From assembly GCA_017591395.1 (NCBI GenBank), contig WEDG01008815.1:1-64000 (forward strand): 64,000 nt of DNA, given 5' to 3'. Below, piece by piece: positions 1 to 11,600 of the stretch (position 1 is its first letter; each line of letters starts with the position of its first letter). Position numbers and translations under genes: made by a program. This stretch comes from Schistocephalus solidus (Eukaryota; Platyhelminthes; Cestoda; Diphyllobothriidea; Diphyllobothriidae). Under the pieces are notes generated by a model that was given only the letters and a program-made list of their open reading frames with translations, did not search any database and was not told the origin of the DNA.

Positions 1-84
1 CTTCTTGACTCTGTCTTGAGACCGTGCTCAGGTGCGGGAGGAGGAGTGAGTGCGGTAGCTGCAGCGCAAGGCTACTATCACTTA

Positions 85-185
85 AAACTAATTCATGCGC
101 ATGTCACCGTCCCTGCACCACCTGGTGTGGAGCATACGGTGGACCTCGTCGAAATCGACGGTCGAATTGTCACATTCACACAAGT
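85..185 (+). repeat. Dispersed repeat family R1, copy 1
   Basis: This stretch shares an 18-base block (GTCACCGTCCCTGCACCA, 103-120) and a 17-base block (TGGAGCATACGGTGGAC, 128-144), at the same spacing, with a second copy at 25150-25245. The similarity then fades through related 'ggtcgaa' sequence. An open frame of 117 codons runs across it, but it shows no recognisable domain and I do not treat it as a gene. The family is not identified. It could be part of a non-autonomous retroelement. Confidence 0.6.
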
Positions 186-369
186 TTATTACACATCATT
201 AATTTGGAAAACTTATTTTTTGAGACTGAATCTGACCTTGTTTTTCCGAAATCAATGTGATCTCTCAAACCTGCATTCATCTGATTTTTATGAAAACAAG
301 ACGAAATTTTCCGTTCTCCGAAGGGATACATTCCAAATGTCTCAGGCTTATTTTAATGTTCATTCATAG

Positions 370-2690
370 TTTTGCGCTCAAAAAAATGCTTTGATCCGTA
401 GCTTTTAATAGCGGAGGAAAATTCCTGGATAGCATGAAACGTCGGATTTTGCCCCATGTAGCACCGTTTTTCCATCAATAAACCTATCTGAAGTGAACTC
501 TATATTATTCAACAGCTTTCTTTGCATCAATACAATAAAACAAACAAAAATAATACCTTAAAATGCGTGTCCTGCTACTTCCTCAAATTCTGATGTAGAC
601 ATTTTATGAGTTAGGCCATCTTCTTTACCTGTATCACCTAGGCTCCGGTTGGCAGCGTGCCAGGATGCCCAACTCTTCGTCTGCTATAAAAAGGGATAAA
701 AACCGTGATGTGCCATATTCTGCAGGGCTATTTCTCAGCACTACTGCTGTCAGATTCCTCCTGCTGAGTGCCAGGTCGTCTTTGGACAAATTTTTTATTC
801 CTTAGTGGTTTTTTTAAACGTCATCTCTATCCTACATGACTGTCCCGGCATTCTTATTTGTCTGCCCCACTACCTCACTCTTTTTCGGTGACTATCTATC
901 TCTGTGATACGTTCGAGTGAGAATTTGAGCCGTCAGGCCGATAAACTTCTTGTTCCTGCGATAACCTCTTCTGCTCCTGAACTTATCGATCTGTTGGAAT
1001 TGCAGGATGAGATACAGGCTTTCGGTCTAAACCTTCACTTTTCCCGGCCCAGGTTTTGGACAATGGCTGGCTAAAGATCGCGATTAAGCCAGAACTAGGC
1101 ATTCGAGGCTTATGTGTCTTTGTGACTAACACTTTTAAACTTCCAAGCTTTTTCTATCCAGGCCAGATCATATAAGCTTGGTTAAATCAGTTAAGAGCCA
1201 AGTTTCATTACTATGCTGATTTTTCTTTCGCTATCTGAATCTTTTTCTTGAGCGTTACGGAAAAGCGTTTAAGATAGTTCGCCTAGCAAAATTAAACAGA
1301 AAAAATGAAGGAATTTTTAATACGCCAGTTTTATGCGCAGGAACTAAATCACGATTGATTTGATTGATCATCGTAAAGTTTGTGAAATTTAGAGTAAATA
1401 CCTGCTTGTCCATCCCATTAAGCAACGGACAAAGGATAAAACCGAATATTTTCGCCCACTTGAAATCAAAATTACTTTCATAATGCGTACTCTGTCAATA
1501 CCCGTATAACTAGCTTAACCGAATGGAAAAAAATTCATATATTTTATTCCTTAACATATCATTCTGCGATTTCTTCTAAAACGTTCAGATTATTAGTAGA
1601 GTCCTGTGGTGGTATTGGATCGATTTTTAACGGGGTTCTTCAAAGAGAAAACGTGATATTTTCGTTTAATTTCAGATCTGTGCATTGCAAATTAGAGAAA
1701 TGGGTTTAAATGACTTCCTTGGGAGGTTGACCGCAAATTCCATTCAAAATGACGTTTTGTCTTTTTCAACTCGCTTGAGCGCTGCTTCTTCCATTTATTT
1801 TGGGTTCGTCATCATCAGAGGGAAAAGCTTTCTCATAAATGATGAGTTCCAGTTTTTATACGCAGAGAGGGATGTAAAAGAGGTCGGCTCCAAGCTAAAT
1901 AGCTTCGTTGGGTTCTTTTCAGTCGCACGGATAACCGCACAACCACCGTGTTGGTGACAGATTCCCAGTTTTCTCATCATTGTCACACAAAATCACGTCA
2001 TGCATGATAGGAAAACCTATTTTTCAGTCAATTGCAATGTGGTTACGCATATACTTCTAAGTGCTAGCTAGTGCCGTGTTCCAACCCGATGTGTTGCTGT
2101 TTCGAGAGAACATTGCTCGGGCTGCTGAGCTTCGCGCGCTGCTAAACGTCAACTAACAATCCTCAGCTATCTTATGAAACGTTGATCGGATCGAAGAATA
2201 GCATCTTGTATCAAGGGGCATCATAAATTACCACTGGACCACGTGTATGATTTTAAAAAGAAGTATTTTTCGATTTTATTTTTTTACTTCGCACTGATAA
2301 TGTTATCGCAGTCCTCTTTAGGTTTTGTGCTTTCAGTCTTGTCCAAAACCATTTCATGCCAAGCCTGTTGTATCACCAAAGAAGAAACGTACAAGTCAAT
2401 TTCCGATTTTTATATCATTATGCCGTCAATTTAATACAGGCGAAATGATATTGAGAGCACCCAGCCTTGCAATATATCTTATCGGAAAACTACTGCTTTC
2501 GTAATTAAGTGGTGTGAATCCAAGCACCTTTTCTGCGATTCCGTCTAGACAAGCTCTAGGAGACTGTTCTGCTATAGATGGAACCGCGACTGGTTTGTAA
2601 GACGTTGTTCTAAAACTTGGATCGTTAACTGGGTCAGACTGACTCAGCTGCCGCTGGTAAGACAGACACATAGGAATCCCGCACCGTGGT
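370..2690. other. No gene seen
   Basis: This is AT-rich sequence with only short stop-bounded frames. The longest is about 90 codons near 1685-1957, with no splice-flanked coding signal and no motif that I recognise. It reads as intergenic or intronic DNA, possibly with old repeat relics. Confidence 0.4.
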
Positions 2691-2840
2691 CATACAGGTA
2701 GCGTTGCACTAATTTCCAGGAGGGGTAACTATTGTCGTTTCCTAATCTTAACCTTAATAATAATCCAAATATTAACCGTAACCTAAAACCGAAGCCCTTT
2801 GAGAATTATCGTAACAGGCCCGGAACGGGGAGATCCTCAT
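2690..2840 (+). repeat. Dispersed repeat family R3 with degenerate telomere-like core, copy 1
   Basis: A block reading roughly 'ctaatttccaggaggggtaac' leads into an irregular CCTAA/TTAACC-type run at 2742-2795. The same order (a 'ctaaattccag..gggtaac' lead-in, then CCTAA-like repeats) occurs near 28630-28710, so this is a dispersed family and not a chromosome end. Confidence 0.45.
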
Positions 2841-2987
2841 TCCCATGATTTGCCCTGCAGCTGGTTGGCAATCTTGGGCAAACTTTGGCTTTCATATGCT
2901 TGTACTTGTTACAGTGGTGGACACGCCTGATCTAGCTGGCTTACATGATGTCGTGAATGGTAACTCTTCACCCGTGTTTGTCTGCAG

Positions 2988-3358
2988 CAGCGGACCTCGA
3001 TCATCCTACCCATTCTTATTCAGCGACCATGATCCAATACCGAAGTAACAAGATCCAACCAGGTGTAAAGCTAACCTTTTCTCCAGATCCTCCAGGTGGG
3101 CAGCGGTTTCGAATCGAGGGCAGAACCACTGCACTCACCCAGCAGAAGACGATGAAGAATGTGCTCAAACCAACTCAATCGGCTTTCTTCAAAGGCCTGA
3201 TCTATCCTTGCAAGGCAGGCACAGCGGGTAGGGTCTGTCTTATTCTAAACGAAGACGGTGTATTTCACTCGAACTATGATCTGCAGGCCACAGCGTTCAA
3301 ACATCCGTTCTCGTACGAGGGTGCTTACACTTATCCACGCTTCTTCGGTCTTAAGTAA
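2988..3358 (+). CDS. Unidentified coding-like exon, probably 3'-terminal
   Basis: A good acceptor (pyrimidine-rich, ending TCTGCAG at 2987) opens a frame of about 123 codons that ends in TAA at 3356-3358. The frame enters in phase 1 and starts AADLDHPTHSYS. Base composition is richer and more codon-like than the flanks, and the translation is compositionally normal, with no low complexity, no membrane segment and a tail ending in GLK. I do not recognise the family. It may be the last exon of a + strand gene lying mostly upstream of the window. Alternatively it is an internal exon using a donor such as the GTAGGG at about 3230. It is not clearly connected to the abLIM gene further right, although the entry phase would match. 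No clear AATAAA follows closely. Confidence 0.42.
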
Positions 3359-3359
3359 A

Positions 3360-5845
3360 AGCGATATCCGCAACTTTATCCTGCCCTGTAGTGCCTAACC
3401 TACATAATGTCACTCGTGCAGCAACAGCCGTCATTTTTGCCTCAGCTTTCAATTTATTCGTTTTTTGTGGTGCTGTGACGATTCTTTCGTTTACTTTATC
3501 CAAGACGTTTTCGGGAAAAAAGTAAGTTTTAGCGCAACTCGTTCCCTCGTCTGCTCGAGTGGTAACGATTTGTGGCTGTTTCTCTTCAAATTCCTATGTT
3601 TGTGCATTTGGGGATTGTTGTCTTGTAGTAAAGGATTTTGAGTGATGGCCTGTCTTAGGATCGTTGTGAGGACGTAATGGGTGTCTAACATTCCATGTGA
3701 ACTAGTTTGATTTAGCGACTGTAAGCTCCTTTTGCACGGGCATACTGGTTTGTGAGCCGTATTTTAGAAGTTTCCATCTAAATCATGTAGTCTTGCACAA
3801 GCCTTGGCTATCTTCCTTTGCACGGGCTCACAATCCTTACCCAATCTCGCCCAGTGAGTTTGATTGATTATTCTGGTTTCGGTGACCACTACCTAGGTAA
3901 ATACTTCATTCCAGGTAACTTTTTGGAAGTTGGAAACCCTTCTTCAAGGAAGCTTAATTGCATTATTTTGATGATTTCCTTTTATTAGGCTATGCATAAT
4001 TTCAGTCTGACTGGTGAATGTGATCCTCCTGAACTATGCTACAATGCTGTGTAACGTCGTTAACTCGTCTTTCAACCCCCGTCCCTTTTTACTGTCCTAC
4101 CGGACTGCGATTTGCTTCCGGAATTTAGGTAACGCACCCGCTGACTTGTATTTTGCTTCGGAAGGGCAGTAAATGTCGCCTCTTCTATCCAAAAAAGTCC
4201 CCAGTGCTTTTATTCCTTTAAAGGTTACTGACATTTAAATGGCTAGACGAGGTTCGTCGGTAAAATTAACCCGTGGGTCGTCTGCAGGTGCCCTGTCCCT
4301 GGTACCCTGTTCGTATTTGCTTTTGTTCGGGGCATCCTTGGAAAACGCTGCTCTTGACCAATAAGGTCATTTCTTGAAAGCATGTACATTGATTTCCCCT
4401 CGATCGCGAGGTTTATATTCCAGAACCATCACGAAAGGTGAAAACTTTCAAGTTGAAAAGGATATGCTTAGGTGCTTATTTTTATATAATTAAGTTCTTA
4501 TAAACTCACCCGCTTTCCTTTAAACATTTCCTGCACAGTTAAGCAGCATGAACCCCTTATATTTTGTGTGATATACGGTAAGATCCGTTGATTCTATGCA
4601 TAAAAACGCACGGCTTATACGCTTCAAACAAATATACCTACTGTTTATCATTGAGAAGTTACAGTTAATACGTAAGACAGCCGTCTGCCAATAGTTTCCA
4701 GTGTATGAAATCAACTAAGGTAGCAAGTATCAGGAAGGAAAAAGCCCATTGACCGCAGGGACGTGCTAACTAGCCAACAAATCTACGATATATATTTAGA
4801 AGGTCGAAGTGCGATATAGCGAGGGACTACTGTATTGGTAGAACATCGCATGTGGTAAACAAATTGGTAGCGCACGCAAGTTCACTTGTTTGTGCTGCTT
4901 TTAAACTTTTTTAAAATTCTTAGTGAGATGCACCAAGAAAACAGTTGCGTTTTTTCGAGGTTGTTTTAAGAATTCCTAAATCGGTGTAAGTCTAAAGAAG
5001 CAGTCTTCATGTTGCCCATTGAACAGTGTTCATGCAAGGTAAAAGTCATGTGAGGCTTAGTTTTTTTGTGTTTGGAACCTAAGTGGCATGGGCGGATTCT
5101 GCTATAACCATAAGCATCCTGATGATGTTCCTAGATGGTGACTCTTTATTGCAGATTCCGCATATTACGCGCTACCCGCTTTTTGTCCGTCTACTCAGCT
5201 TAACTGCAAATAGTTCGGGTGTGCCGGTGCGTTAGCATCGCCACATCGTACATCCGGCTAAGCTTTTCCTTAGTATGCCTTGGACAGTAATGTGTAATCC
5301 TTGATAATTTTATCGGCGGAAGTAGTCCTCCCATGGGCCTCTCTCTGTCTGTTTCAACATGCCGCCACTGGATGCCCGGCTCACCATCTGCGAATCGGTC
5401 ACAAATAAAATATTTAGCGTTTTATCTGCCGCAAAATCCGCAGTAGTAAAATCCAGTCTTGGTCTAGACCCTGACAGTCCTCGCCGAAGCTAGTCGTAGT
5501 GCACGTGTATATACCTTCTGTCGGCCAATTGGTGGTATTCATCGTTTTTCTAGAGGGTTTTTATACTAGGAAATTTTGAAAATTGGCTTGCAGAGGCGCA
5601 TGTGTTTGTGCATTGCCGTGTTGCGCAACATTAAGTTTCTATAGATATACTTTTACGAGTGAGGTTTCCTTGGCAAGACTAATCAGGGTTCTCGAAGCAT
5701 AACAATTTTATCTGTCAAAAACGCTCCTTAGCCGTTTACCGGAAATTGTCTCTCAATCCTAGACTCGAAAATGAAAATATCTGTCTACCTGTCAAACATC
5801 TTCAGAATTCCAGATTATTTGGGGAACTAGGGTTGATAGCAATAC
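3360..5845. other. No gene seen
   Basis: Only short frames of 60-66 codons with no domain are present. There are no clear splice-bounded exons, RNA genes or repeats related to the families elsewhere in the window. Confidence 0.4.
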
Positions 5846-5851
5846 ATATGT

Positions 5852-5930
5852 CTGAGGTGGGTGGAGCGTTTGTTGTAATAAAGCCTTCCCCTTCCTCTAA
5901 TCGGTTTGAATCCCACTGAGGTTGCCGTTT
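5852..5930 (+). repeat. tRNA-derived SINE, degenerate copy (S1)
   Basis: The sequence keeps the second half of a tRNA-like unit: an 'aagccttcccctt' anticodon-side segment, then a B box (CGGTTTGAATCCC) and the acceptor side 'actgaggttgccg'. It is followed by the 'ttttttaagaattgagtcaac' tail seen in the other copies. The A-box half is badly decayed, so this is a fossil of the SINE family at 7381-8675 and 59020-59225, not a functional tRNA gene. Confidence 0.6.
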
Positions 5931-6004
5931 TTTAAGAATTGAGTCAACTTATTTTTTCTAGCCTGCCAAACGCCTACTTATGTATTCCCGTGTCATTACT
6001 CTAA

Positions 6005-6115
6005 AATAAATCTAAACAGGTAGACCTAAGCTTACTTCTAGCCCAACTTACACCCCAAAATGACCGTTAACGATAACCCTAACTTACCCTAACGCTAACC
6101 TTAACCCGAACCATA
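6005..6115 (+). repeat. Degenerate telomere-like CCTAA patch (R3-like)
   Basis: At 6068-6112 there is an irregular run of 'ataaccctaac', 'taccctaacg', 'ctaacctta' and 'acccgaacc' units. It resembles the CCTAA cores near 2745 and 28690. The units are imperfect and the patch is under 60 bp, so it is an interstitial repeat relic. Confidence 0.5.
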
Positions 6116-7380
6116 AATGCAACTCCATTTTCCCTGAAACTTGGTGGCAAATCACCTGTATTGCGAGTTGATTCTGTTCTTGAGAAGAAGTAGCCGCGAT
6201 CGCTGGGACGAGAAATTTATTCACCCGCCGTTCCGGAATCACGCTCAAACCCATCATCAGAGACAGCATCAGATATCAGTTAGATCTAATCCTGTATTGA
6301 ATGGTGGGTTCGAGCATAAATCTGAAACCTCGGGTGAATTAAGTTCTTGTCCCAGCAATCGCATTTACTTCTTCCTTATTACTTCCTGGGACTCGTATTT
6401 TCACTGGTATCGGTTCCTGTTCTCGCGTCCAGTTAACTCGTAAGACAATAAAGCGCATTTTTGGCAATTCTGTAGACGGATATCCTGCCGCAAATTGTAC
6501 ATGGAAGCTCTATCAGTCCTAATCTGAACTTCTTCTGGCTGTGTGGGTTTTCATATTTCCTGTAGTCTTCCCTACAAACGCATTTTAGCTTTTATTGTTA
6601 GCCTTATATCTTGATTGTCTTAGGCATATTCGAGTATAATTCTGAATATTTACTCTTTCGCATGTTACTGTCTTTCTCCCCCCAACGAATAACTCATCAG
6701 ATTTCGCCGAAACTGTTTTCCGTATGGTGTTTTTGTGTCTTCTCAAATGCTTCACCTTTTTTCTCTGCGCGTATAGATATGATTAGTGGCCGATTGTGTA
6801 AATTTATTTATGTTGACTTAAAGAGCGTGTCTCGGCAAAGCACACCACAGTTGACGATTTGAACTAATGTGGAAGAGTGAATTTTCATTGACCTAATCGA
6901 TGCAGCTTTGACTGCGTTTCTGTTTGTTTTGGAAAATGCGAATCGGGAGGTAAAAAAGCCAAACTCCCAAGCGAGATCCACGGTTTCCAAAAGCAGCGCG
7001 ACACTCCATTTATTCTAAACTTTGCAAGGTCTTAAATTTACTTACTTGGTGTAAGGAAAACTGATTACACGATGAGTACCTTTATGCTGTACATAAGTGG
7101 TCAACGTCCCTGATGGTAGAGGAGCTTGAACTTCAGATCGATATATGTCAAATTCGATATCGTTTTTGATAGACTCTTTAATTTGGCAACTTTTTAGATA
7201 CCTACTCGTCGTACTCTACGCCAAACGTGAATTCCAAACGTGGTAAGTCTTCGAAGTCATTTTCTATTTTCTTCTTTTGTACTTCAACCGTCTTAGGACC
7301 AAAGGTATGAGGTGCAAAACGCAATTGCCGGTGTTTTGAAAGCTTAAATACTTCATTTGAGCAGGTTTTGGAAAAACTCG

Positions 7381-7690
7381 GAAGCCTCGAGGGAATTCGA
7401 ATTCATGACAACATGGGCAAAGCTTGAATAGTCCACGCTCTAACGATCTTAGCTACGAGGCCCCACTGGGAAGCGCGGAGTTTAGTCATACATGGGCAAA
7501 GTTTTCCGCCCATCCTACTGCAACATATAGAATCCAAAAAATGATACATTTAGTTGACTATCCAAGCAGTATTTCATGAGTTGAATACACTTGATGACTA
7601 CCAAGCTAACTAAATTAATAGGTGCCTTTGAAAGTTTGGAATAATTTATTCGACCCAAGTTTAAAAACCTCGGTGGCCGCAGTGGGCCCA
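7381..7690 (-). repeat. tRNA-derived SINE, tandem pair (S2/S3)
   Basis: The reverse strand carries a tRNA-like unit at 7381-7463, with A box 'CTCGTAGCTAAGATCG' and B box 'GAATTCGAATTCC'. It is flanked on the tRNA 5' side by the family's 'gttgcagtaggatggg' segment. About 280 bp on, at 7640-7690, the family tail recurs ('gaataatttattcgacccaag...aaacctcggtggccgc') and is truncated there. The spacing and order match the pair at 8335-8675, so this is a dimer of one SINE unit. Confidence 0.65.
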
Positions 7691-8334
7691 TAATCAAACA
7701 GTTAACTTCCTTTTACAAACGGGACTCCCTTTCGCAAACACTGCAGCAGAGTTAACGGCAAATGGAATAACTACGCCTGGATTTTTTATCGGCAGTGATG
7801 GACGTCCAACCTCAGACTGGGGCCGCATATGAGTATTACCAACAAAGTGTGAACCGCAAATCCGTAGCTCCAAGTAAAAACAGAACAATTTTACTTTACT
7901 TCCTGTAAACATCGTATTTTTGAACACCGCCATCGCATTGAATATCTTGCCCCGTATTTAACAGACCACTGGAAGTAAAAATTTCGCAAAGGTCATTTCA
8001 TGTACATGCATTATTCGGCTTGCAGCTATCACTGAAGTTCAGAGCATGAATTGGGCTTGAACATACCCCCTGTCTTCGAGAAAATATGCAATAGGTGGGC
8101 TGCTTAAATAAAGCTGGGTAATTAAGTCCTTCCTTTCGCGTGCCTTTTAAAATTTTCTCTAGAGTTACCGCCCATCTATCGACCTATGCTTCAACCGTTA
8201 ACGCTTACAGATGTCTTTAAGGACCTCGAGACGCTTGCACTAGCTTTCATGTTCGTCGGAGTACGCTATTTCCAATAAGGGTTTCGACAATAAATTGCTT
8301 CAGGTGCCAAATCGTCGATACAAGACTAATTTGT

Positions 8335-8675
8335 CAGAATATGCTTAATTCATTTGACCAACTTGCGAAAAACACGGTGGCCTTTGTTGTATTCGAACCC
8401 ACGCTAGCAAGGGGAAGGCTTAAGTAGAGCCAACGCTATAGCCAACTGAGCTACGAGCCCCCACTGAGAGCCGTGAGTTTTAGCACACTTCGGTCATGTT
8501 ACCCCCCCCCCAAGGCTACTGCAACGTATGGAATTCACCAATTCTGATAAAATAAACTGGCTGCCCAAGCAGAATTTACTAAGCACCTGTGAAAAACGCG
8601 GCGGCCTCGGATGGATTCGAACGCACGTCAGGAAGGGGAAGGCCAACGTTCTAAATATATCAGCTACGAGGCTAA
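8335..8675 (-). repeat. tRNA-derived SINE, tandem pair (S4/S5)
   Basis: The first tRNA-like unit (8376-8463, reverse strand) has a clear A box (TAGCTCAGTTGG, 8442-8453) and B box (GGGTTCGAATAC, 8389-8400). The anticodon-arm region reads 'gttggctctacttaagcc'. About 227 bp further right, a second degenerate unit (8603-8672) repeats the B box as 'gttcgaatcc'. The link between them ('acgttgcagtagcc...', 'gcttgggcagccag') matches the region before the tRNA-like part at 59020-59110. A ten-base C run (8502-8511) lies in the link. The boxes imply an ancestral RNA polymerase III promoter; present activity is doubtful. Confidence 0.75.
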
Positions 8676-8699
8676 ATATTGACAGAAAGCCCAGAAAAT

Positions 8700-11600
8700 A
8701 TTTTGAAGTGAAACGGAATACTCGAGACTACAAAACTGAAAGGTTTTTAAAGTTTTAAAAATTCAAAAATGCATTTATTAGCTGGGCGATTACATGAAAA
8801 ATCACACTTTCCAACTGTGCACATGGAATACTTTCCGCCTCGCCAATGGTCTTTTTGAAGATTTGATTTCTTCTAGTAAGGAGCTCCTGTCTTGTCTTTT
8901 AATCGCCAGAAAAAGAGCGGTTGTTTGAAAATTAAGGTTTCTTGCGTCATCCACACGTCACTCGAGAACTAGGAGTTCGTTTCACGGCAATCAATAAGTC
9001 ATTTTGTTTAATCGTACCAGCAATATCAGAGACATTCAGTTTGTTGATAAAAGTCCGTGTTTAGAATCTGATTTTCCCCTAATTTGTAGTTTTTTGTTAT
9101 CTCGACTAGGGAGTTATTTGGCCCTAACATAATTTGTGAACATTCTTGCGAATTCACAGCGATGTAGTACAGGCGGGATCCTCGATCCTGCCAGGTATAT
9201 GTCCTTAGTACTCTATTGATAATAAGCTTCTCTCAAGACTCTGTGTGGATAAGTGAAGTACCATCATCACGCTCAGCGTGTTTAATTGAATACGATTACA
9301 CGTATGTGACTGCTGTAATGATATCTTTAACTATTTAGTCTGTAGGTAGACATTTATGCCGTTATGATACATTGCAATCAGTGGAGTCACTTGCGAATCC
9401 TCTTCCCCCCGTGTTTCCGAGGATGACTGTGAGCTGATTACTGATTCTAGCCTTCCTTTGTATGTCGCAAATACACCATGCTATGCTAATTGCGGCGCAC
9501 TTGTGAGCGCGAGAGGCCGAATAGTTCATTTGCATCCACGCGGTCAGCCCACAGTCACTTACTCTCTCATACCGAGAGCGTATTTTTCAGCCAGTGGTTC
9601 TTTGCACCAGTTAGTGAAGCTAACTGCAAACACCCCACACTGTTTACTTGGTACACTAAAAGGTGAAGTGTAGACGGTTAAGGAAAGTTTCTTTGTCAGA
9701 AGCTTTTTTGTCCAATTTACCACCTCGGCAGTTCACAACTTATCTCTCCTCAGTGTGTTAAACATACTTGACCTCGCTCTGCTACGCTCTTTCGGTCGGC
9801 TAACGAAAACGCCTGTTTTTTGCGTGAGATGCATCTTTAATCCGGATGCCAGCAGCGTTTTGAAACCGCTAGGACTCTCGTCAGTGAAGACGACCAGACC
9901 ATTATAAATGTGTTCATTTAGGCTAATTTTGGTACGATGAAATATTTCGTAAATTGCAGAATTTCAGTTTTTGCAATATTAATGTAGCTGCATTAAATAG
10001 GTACGCTATTTTATTTAACCTGTCTGCTACCGTGGGATTAACTGGACCGACTGGATCCGTACTCACTGGAGCGATGACAACCTACTGCGATAGTTGTTTT
10101 ATTTGGCTTCGGAAGACAGTGTCTGTAAGTTTAAATCACAGCCGTTGCCCTTCGGGTGGAATATAAGTGTTCACTCCTACAGATTATTCTCCTGTTAAGA
10201 ACTATTACACAGGTAACTAATGCTAATTTGTGGGTAACATCAGCTACCTGGGGTCTTTCTGTCTTCAAAATTGCACTGCAACCTCGTTACTGTTCGTGCT
10301 GAGGCAAAGAATCAATGTCTCTCACTGGCGAAGATGAAAGACCCGATCTGATTACAGGATAAACTTCTTGGTTTGTGGCTAAAAAGGCTTGATGAAGGTT
10401 GAATTTATAAAGCGATCAACAATCAATAAGTGCGAAAAACAAAACAATTTAGACCTAAATGTCTATTGTTGGTTTCTTGGCCGTCACCTATACCCCAACC
10501 CCCAGTCCCGGAAGTGCTTACCTTGTAATCCGATTCAAGCAGATTATTGGATTTAGGTTCAAACCAGTCGAACCACAATCACAAGTTCTGTCGGTTACGA
10601 TTAAAACTCTTGAAGTCACATTAGTTTACTTTGCGTGTCTTCCTGACTGGATTCCAGGATGGAACAAGTCCGCTACTTTTTCTCTTGCAGCTCCAGTCCG
10701 GGGATCTCGCTGGTAGTCACACAGTAGGGGGTGTTCAAAGTTTTATTATATTTCCCACAAAATGTTGATATCTTTTTACCGGTAACAGTGAAGAATTTTA
10801 TCGGAAAGTTGCGTTTTAAGGCACGCTAGGTGCATAGGAAGCAGTAAGACTGAATATGCTCCTTACCATATCAGCTGCAAAGGTTACAGCCGAATGCGCC
10901 CTCGTGCTCGTGACATCTGTCTGCGAAGTTCTTTGTCGTGATACAATACGACTCATCCTTTCGTTTTTGACGCCTTAGTCTTTCCTTTGTTGTGATGCTT
11001 CATGTGCTAATTTTGATGTTTCTCTGCGTTTTCTATCCCCGCCGCCTCACATATAGGTATGCGAGTACTTGGTGAGACCCGACTTATTATACGTCATCAT
11101 TCTGTTCCCGTTTTCCTTCCTGCATGCCTTTCGGGATCTGTTTGATTTTATGGGACTCGTTTTTATATCTTGTCTCATCAATCCTCTCTGCTTGATTCCG
11201 CTCATTGTCTATTTGCGTGTGTATCAATGTTCTCATCTGTGATTGCCTGATTCTGGTGGCTTTTATGTGCCTGTCTGTATGAATTCGTTTATTTCTTTAC
11301 ATTCCATATTCGCTTTAGACACCTATTCACCCGAATTGAACTTGCATTCTTTACACATGGCGTGCCTGACATTTCGTTCTTATAGCTGAACCACCGAGCA
11401 CGGATTAGTGCGGATAGGCCACTCGTTCATGCATTTACTTGTTATAACTTAATTTTTCTGTGAAGATAGACTTCGGATGCAGTTCAACAATCAATTTTCT
11501 GCTGCGTGAATTCTTTACCGTGGCCATTCTATTACAATTTATTTAGTATATACAATGATATGTGTATAATGTTACTTAGTGTCTTAATTTTTTACGAATT

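Noticed and set aside
6068..6112. True telomere or chromosome end
   Set aside because: The run is short, irregular and embedded in ordinary sequence on both sides.
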